Shown here in pieces: positions 59,506 through 64,000 of a stretch of 64,000 bases of DNA. Location: assembly GCA_019054805.1 (NCBI GenBank), contig JAHQIY010000037.1:1-64000 (forward strand), read 5' to 3'. Position 1 is the stretch's first letter; each line of letters starts with the position of its first letter. The notes under the pieces were generated by a model that saw nothing but the letters and a program-made list of their open reading frames with translations, was not told where the DNA came from and searched no databases. The translations under genes and the position numbers were made by a program. Source of the DNA: Brachionus manjavacas. Lineage: Eukaryota; Rotifera; Eurotatoria; Ploima; Brachionidae.

Positions 59506-61797
59506 ATGTTCAATTTAAAATTGAGTATTTTTTTTTTGTTTTTTTTAATTTTTATATCATCATGTTCAGCAAATAATTGTACAAATTTTGAGAGTTCTCG
59601 TTCGAATTCTTCTGGCTTTTGGACAATGGTCTTTGTGTTCAATTGTTTCAATAATACACCAGCAAATCCAGTATTTCCAGCTTTGTTTAGTTCTCAGCCT
59701 ACAAAATACAACGAAATTGACTTGTCACCAAACGTGTTCACCAGTATCCCTATTGATCAATTGTGTCCTTTTAGATTTCTTCTGAGCCTCGATCTGAGCT
59801 TTAATTCAATTAAATCAGCTACGAATGCATTTCGAGATCTTGCTTGTTTGACCAGCTTGGAATCTGTCGACTTGTCCAACAATCAAATAGACACGCCACT
59901 TTTGGCAAGTGACTTTGACGATACATTTTCGTCCAGATTACGCTCCCTCAACTTGACAAAAAACATGATCGGCTATATTCAATCAAGAGCTTTTGTTAAG
60001 TCTGACGGATCGACTCGGTTTCCCAATCTAGAATATCTTGGTTTGGCTTACAATAGACTTAAGGATTTAGATCTATTGTGGCCCTTGACTCTGCCAAACT
60101 TGAACCTATTCATTGACATAAAATTCAACAACATATCTTTGCTTACCAATGAATTCAACTTGACATACAACAACCAAATATTCAGGCATCCTATGGTCAA
60201 TGATAGAAAATTGGACGCAACCACAAACAGTCTGCAAGGCTTTGATGACCAAAATTTACTCCAATACGGACTCTTCGATCAACAAAACTTGAATGAATTT
60301 CTATTCAAAATATCAAACTATGACTTTAGACAAGCAAATTTGGTGCCCACTTTTATTTGCTTTTGTCCATCAAGTGGTCAGTTGACTTTGTCATGGTTCA
60401 GATCAATTTCCAGCAGCGTGGATCGATCAAAGCCAATTTTTAAGCTTTATTGCAGCAATTCTCCTTCAATTTATGTGCTGGATTTTCCATGCGGTGTAAG
60501 TAGACTAACTTAATTGAGAACTAAATACTTATTCTTAATTTTTGTCTAGCAAACAACTCAGTATACCGGTGTTTCGACCACCACCTATTCCACTCTTCGA
60601 ACTTCTTCAGATACAAACAACCCTGGTTTCGAGAACCTGGTTGCACAAACAACAACAGCCACAACAACAACACAACAAAATCCAAACCAAATAAACACAA
60701 ACTATTTCTATCTCTTCTTTTTAATAATTCCAATTATTTTGATTTTCACTCTTGTATTTCTGTGCTGCGTTGGTCGTTTCCTCCAAGTTCGGACTTACCA
60801 CTGCTGCAACTTTGTATGCTGTCACTGTTTTAGGTCAGAGGAAAAGCCAAATAGCCAAATGTACGATGCCATTATTTGCCACAACGAATTTGATGAGCAA
60901 TGGGCTGAGAAATTCCTGTCCTACCTGAACGATAAAAAAGACTATGACATCTCCTTGTTCACTGTTTCAGACGACATGTCCACAAAAAAGTTTGTGAAAA
61001 AACTACAAAATACTCTGAGGATTATAGTGATTGTTAGTCCGGAATTTTTCGAAAAGGAATATGTGCACAAAAAGTTCCTAAATTCACTCAGATTGCTGAA
61101 AGAGAACAAAAACCTAGTTGTCATAGTCATTAACAAGGGCACCGAACAATCAAGATTCAATAGACTTGTAAAATTTATCGAGTCTCCTTTTACCAATGAT
61201 CAATCGAGCAAACCAAGTCCCACTTTTCTATACCAGCTGAAATCAATCATCAAGTACAATTGTGGAGTTAAACAAGTGGAAAAAATTAGTTTCAACGACC
61301 AGAACTTTTGGCGAGATTTTTTGTACATAATGCCTTTTCGAAGTTCCAAACAAGAGAAAAGTGTGAGCTTGCCAAAAATAAAGTCAAGAGAATTTGGTCA
61401 CGCGAAAAGCAAAGATTTTAAATTGTCTTATGCCAGCGATTATAAGGACACTAAAAAATCTAGACACGTCATTATTCCTATTCCGGACTTTATGAGAACC
61501 AGTCTTGGCTTTAGTAGATCAAAGCTTTCTAATAAAGAAGAAAACGAGGCTGATATTGCTGAACAACATTACCACAAGATTCGAACAATTCACCAAGAGT
61601 CAAAAAAAAATCTTAATAGTGCAGAAAATAATTCAACTAGAATTAAAAAAAATGTCAGCTTGAAAGAGGAGCACGTGAATTATAAAAAAGAGCGATCTGA
61701 ATCAGCTGATATACTGGCCATGTTTGCTCCAACTACAAACATGATTTTTCCTCTAAAAAATAAAAGAGATGACGAGGACGATGAAATAAATAGTTAA
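59506..61797 (+). CDS. Toll-like receptor (LRR ectodomain, membrane helix, TIR domain)
   Basis: Two exons (59506-60495 and 60550-61797) join across a 54-bp phase-0 intron to 745 residues ending in TAA. A signal peptide (residues 1-22, MFNLKLSIFFLFFLIFISSC) leads into leucine-rich repeats from about residue 70 (LLSLDLSFNSI, LESVDLSNNQI, LRSLNLTKNMI, LEYLGLAYNRL), closed by a Cys-containing cap (CFCPSSGQ ... YCSNSP ... FPCG). A Thr-rich stalk (331-380) precedes a membrane helix (382-405) and a Cys-rich juxtamembrane piece. The TIR domain runs about 435-590: box 1 YDAIICHNEFDE, SPEFFEKEY and box 3 FW (583-584). The ectodomain is short for a TLR. The BB-loop area reads SLFTVSDDMSTKKF and lacks the usual RD..PG signature. 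A basic, Ser/Lys-rich tail of about 150 residues follows. Such receptors recruit TIR adaptors for innate immunity or development; ligand and adaptor are unknown. Confidence 0.92.
60496..60549 (+). other. Intron of the TLR gene (54 bp)
   Basis: It begins gtaagtagac after TGC GGT and ends tttttgtctag. Removing it fuses the LRR frame to the stalk, membrane and TIR frame without a shift, which is why the two frames are one gene. Confidence 0.9.
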
Positions 61798-61824
61798 AGA
61801 TTCAAATCTAATTTGGATTTTAAA

Positions 61825-61830
61825 AATAAA
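61825..61830 (+). terminator. Polyadenylation signal of the TLR gene
   Basis: AATAAA lies 28 bp after the stop. A 7-bp inverted repeat, gagactt/aagtctc (61841-61864), follows immediately. Confidence 0.5.
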
Positions 61831-61864
61831 AATCTCCTTAGAGACTTTATAAAGATGAAGTCTC

Positions 61865-62721
61865 ATCTTATGTGATTGTAATTATATTTTTAACATAGTT
61901 AAAAAAATAGCATTATTTTTTAATCTTTATGACATTTTGCTTCTTCTTTATTAAATAAAATTCATTTGCCAGACTGATTTTTCAGGACACTTTTTGAAAA
62001 TTTTCACAAAACGTCAATAGCTAATATTAATAAATTTTTAAATAAAATTTTGTGCCTTTTTTTACAAAATAGTTTAAATAAATATTATATATGTGTTTTG
62101 TTGGGTTTAAATTTTTATTAGCGGTCAATTGTCCCATTTTTAAATCCTGTAAGCTTTTCAGGTATGTAACCAAACTCAAATTTCATATATCGTGTTCCAT
62201 TTTAAATAAAAACAAATTTTTTTGCGAGGATTTTAAAATAAAATGTACTTATAATGAAAAATATGAAGAATTGAAAATTAATAAAGTTTTGGGTTTAGTT
62301 TGCAGATAAAGATCGCTTTAAATGTTTTTTTTTAATTTATAAACAAAAAATTCTGAAAAAAATAAAATTTATTTAAACATTTAAATGCTTAAATTTTTTC
62401 ATAGCAAATTTAATAATACAAAGGCCGATTCTTTATTTTTAGAGCGTAGAAATTAAAATTATATTATTATATTTTTTAATATTTTTTTAAAATTTTTTTT
62501 AATATTCTTTCACAAGCACAGCATTAAATAAGTGAAATTTTAAATTAATTTTTTTTGTCGATTATTAAATTATTTATTTTTTCAGTCGAAAAAATCTAAA
62601 TTTTTATATCATAAATTACCTTAGAAAGACGATCATTTAAAGTTTTTTATTATCAAAAGATATTTTTGATAATTTCTAACTACTCATTTGAGATTAGTTT
62701 TATAGTCAACTAGAAAATATA
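61865..62721. other. AT-rich DNA downstream of the TLR gene
   Basis: No supported gene. The frame at 62091-62309 is poor in Gly/Pro/Ala, has no family resemblance, and is treated as chance. Confidence 0.5.
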
Positions 62722-62808
62722 TTCGATTTAATAATCGACAAAAAAAATTAATCGATTTAAAGTTAGTCGATTATTGAACCGATTATTAGTAATCGATTGC
62801 CAACACTA
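62722..62808 (-). mobile_element. hAT-like terminal sequence rich in TCGATT
   Basis: Read on the minus strand, the segment begins tagtgttggcaatcgatt and continues with repeated aatcg/cgatt units. hAT elements often start with (c)agtgttggcaa-type inverted repeats followed by such subterminal motifs. The partner end is not visible nearby, so this is a decayed or solitary end. Confidence 0.3.
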
Positions 62809-64000
62809 TGAAATAGTAACCAAAAAAATAACCCGGTGTAAATAAAATTCTATTACAAACATTATTTTTTATTTGTTTTCCTATTTAATAATTTACTCTA
62901 TAAAAATAGACTATAATAAAATAGACTATTCTATTTTCAACACTAGACTCATTTTTTGAGTTAAAGGTATCTTACTATAATTAATTAAATAATATTTTTT
63001 TAAACACTATCTTAATTTCGATTGAGATAATTTTTTTTGATTTTTAATCAATTTTTTTTTAAAGGAATTTTTAAATGTGAAACTAATTTAATATTTTGGT
63101 ATTTTTAAATTTCTCAATTTTTTTATTTATTTGCTGTTTTTTATTCACTTATTATTTATTTCTTCAGAATTATTTAAAAAATTTGAATCAATCATTTTTG
63201 GTAAAGAATTTTGATAATTTCTTGATGAAAATTTTGAATATCGATGTTTTTAGAGATATTTTCCTGATCTTAAAGTCCTATCAATTAACAAAAAAATAAT
63301 TGCTAAATTCGAATTTCTTAAATTATTAAATTAATTAAAAAAATTATTGATACAATGTTTTTTTTTCCTTAATTTTCTAATATTTAATTCAAACGAATTT
63401 TTTTAGAAACTTAATTTAATAGATTAAATTAAAAAAAAATAAATAAATTAAATACGATTTTAATTTATACATTTTTTTATGACTCTAGCAGCTTATCTTT
63501 TCAATTTTGTGAAAAATTATTTTTTTTTAAGCTATTATATTAATCTTAGCTCCAAAATCAGGAAAATCAACTCAAGGATATATCTAATGATGAGGATAAA
63601 AGCCTTTGAACACCTTAGCGTGTTTATTGGAAGCAGGAATGTCTAAAGTTTTTAGTGAACGTTATTAAACTCAATACTTTAATTATTTGACTAGTTCTAA
63701 TGCAAATAGTATTTTTTGCTATTTATTTTTATTTATTTCTATTTAAAGTTTAGATATTTTTTCATTCAAACATTTCGCTTCATTTTTCAAGATTTTATAA
63801 AGAAATACATTAAAAAATAGTCTATGATTTTGAATCCTTCTAGTTCAATCTACTTTTAATTTTACATCATGGAGATTTTTTCAACCATCGCAGAATTTAT
63901 TAGACTTTTATAAATTATTTTTTATAAAAATTAAAAAAATTGTGTTTGGTAATTCAAAAAAATTATGAACATATTTTTAAAGTTTTAGTAATTTTAAACA
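62809..64000. other. AT-rich gene-free DNA to the window edge
   Basis: Low-complexity A/T sequence. A short better-balanced patch at about 63540-63650 carries no open frame that I can support. Confidence 0.5.

Noticed and set aside
62091..63299. Frames at 62091-62309 and 63096-63299
   Set aside because: A/T-driven composition, no domain, no intron or signal support.

Overview
The window is nuclear DNA from a small-genome, very AT-rich invertebrate animal. The evidence is spliceosomal genes with short GT-AG introns (mostly 47-72 bp), AATAAA signals after the genes, a pol III tRNA gene, secreted animal-type haem peroxidases, a Toll-like receptor and the peroxisomal ATPase PEX1. The code is standard: TAA, TAG and TGA all end genes here. 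The AT bias, compact introns and decayed SWIM-finger transposase would suit a rotifer such as Brachionus, but mites or other small protostomes are not excluded by what I can see.

Region 1 (1-32614) is one uninterrupted head-to-tail satellite array of about 97 copies of a 336-337 bp monomer. It is open at the left edge and ends abruptly at 32614. The many 64-codon frames in it are a by-product of repetition and are not annotated as genes. Monomer variants are clustered in zones and recur at multi-monomer spacing.

Region 2 (32615-46530) is a cluster of three related animal haem peroxidase genes, two on + and one on -. Two (34959-37094 and 44159-46451) keep the distal His, distal Arg and proximal His. 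The middle one (40222-42533) has an intact spliced frame but has lost both histidines and the distal Arg segment, and carries two furin-like sites where that segment should be; it is probably a secreted pseudoenzyme. All three start with a 9-18 nt coding micro-exon inside the signal peptide. Between them lie a tRNA-Val(CAC), a non-LTR retrotransposon remnant and candidate small exons.

Region 3 (47450-52500) is PEX1 on the minus strand, reconstructed as five exons and 999 residues: N-terminal domain, degenerate D1 ATPase, canonical D2 ATPase and a very short last exon. Its 1.8 kb third intron holds a palindrome-rich element, a 24-bp perfect hairpin and a decayed reading frame.

Region 4 (52501-59449) is gene-poor and AT-rich. 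It has a decayed SWIM zinc-finger transposase pseudogene, a pogo/Tigger-like terminal sequence, two neighbouring foldback structures and a (TAA)n-tailed retroposon fragment.

Region 5 (59450-61830) is a two-exon Toll-like receptor (745 residues: signal peptide, leucine-rich repeats, Thr-rich stalk, membrane helix, TIR domain, long basic tail). The rest, to 64000, is AT-rich DNA with one hAT-like terminal sequence. The peroxidases and the TLR act at or outside the cell surface and could both serve defence or extracellular matrix work; that link is inference from family, not from any shared regulation seen here.
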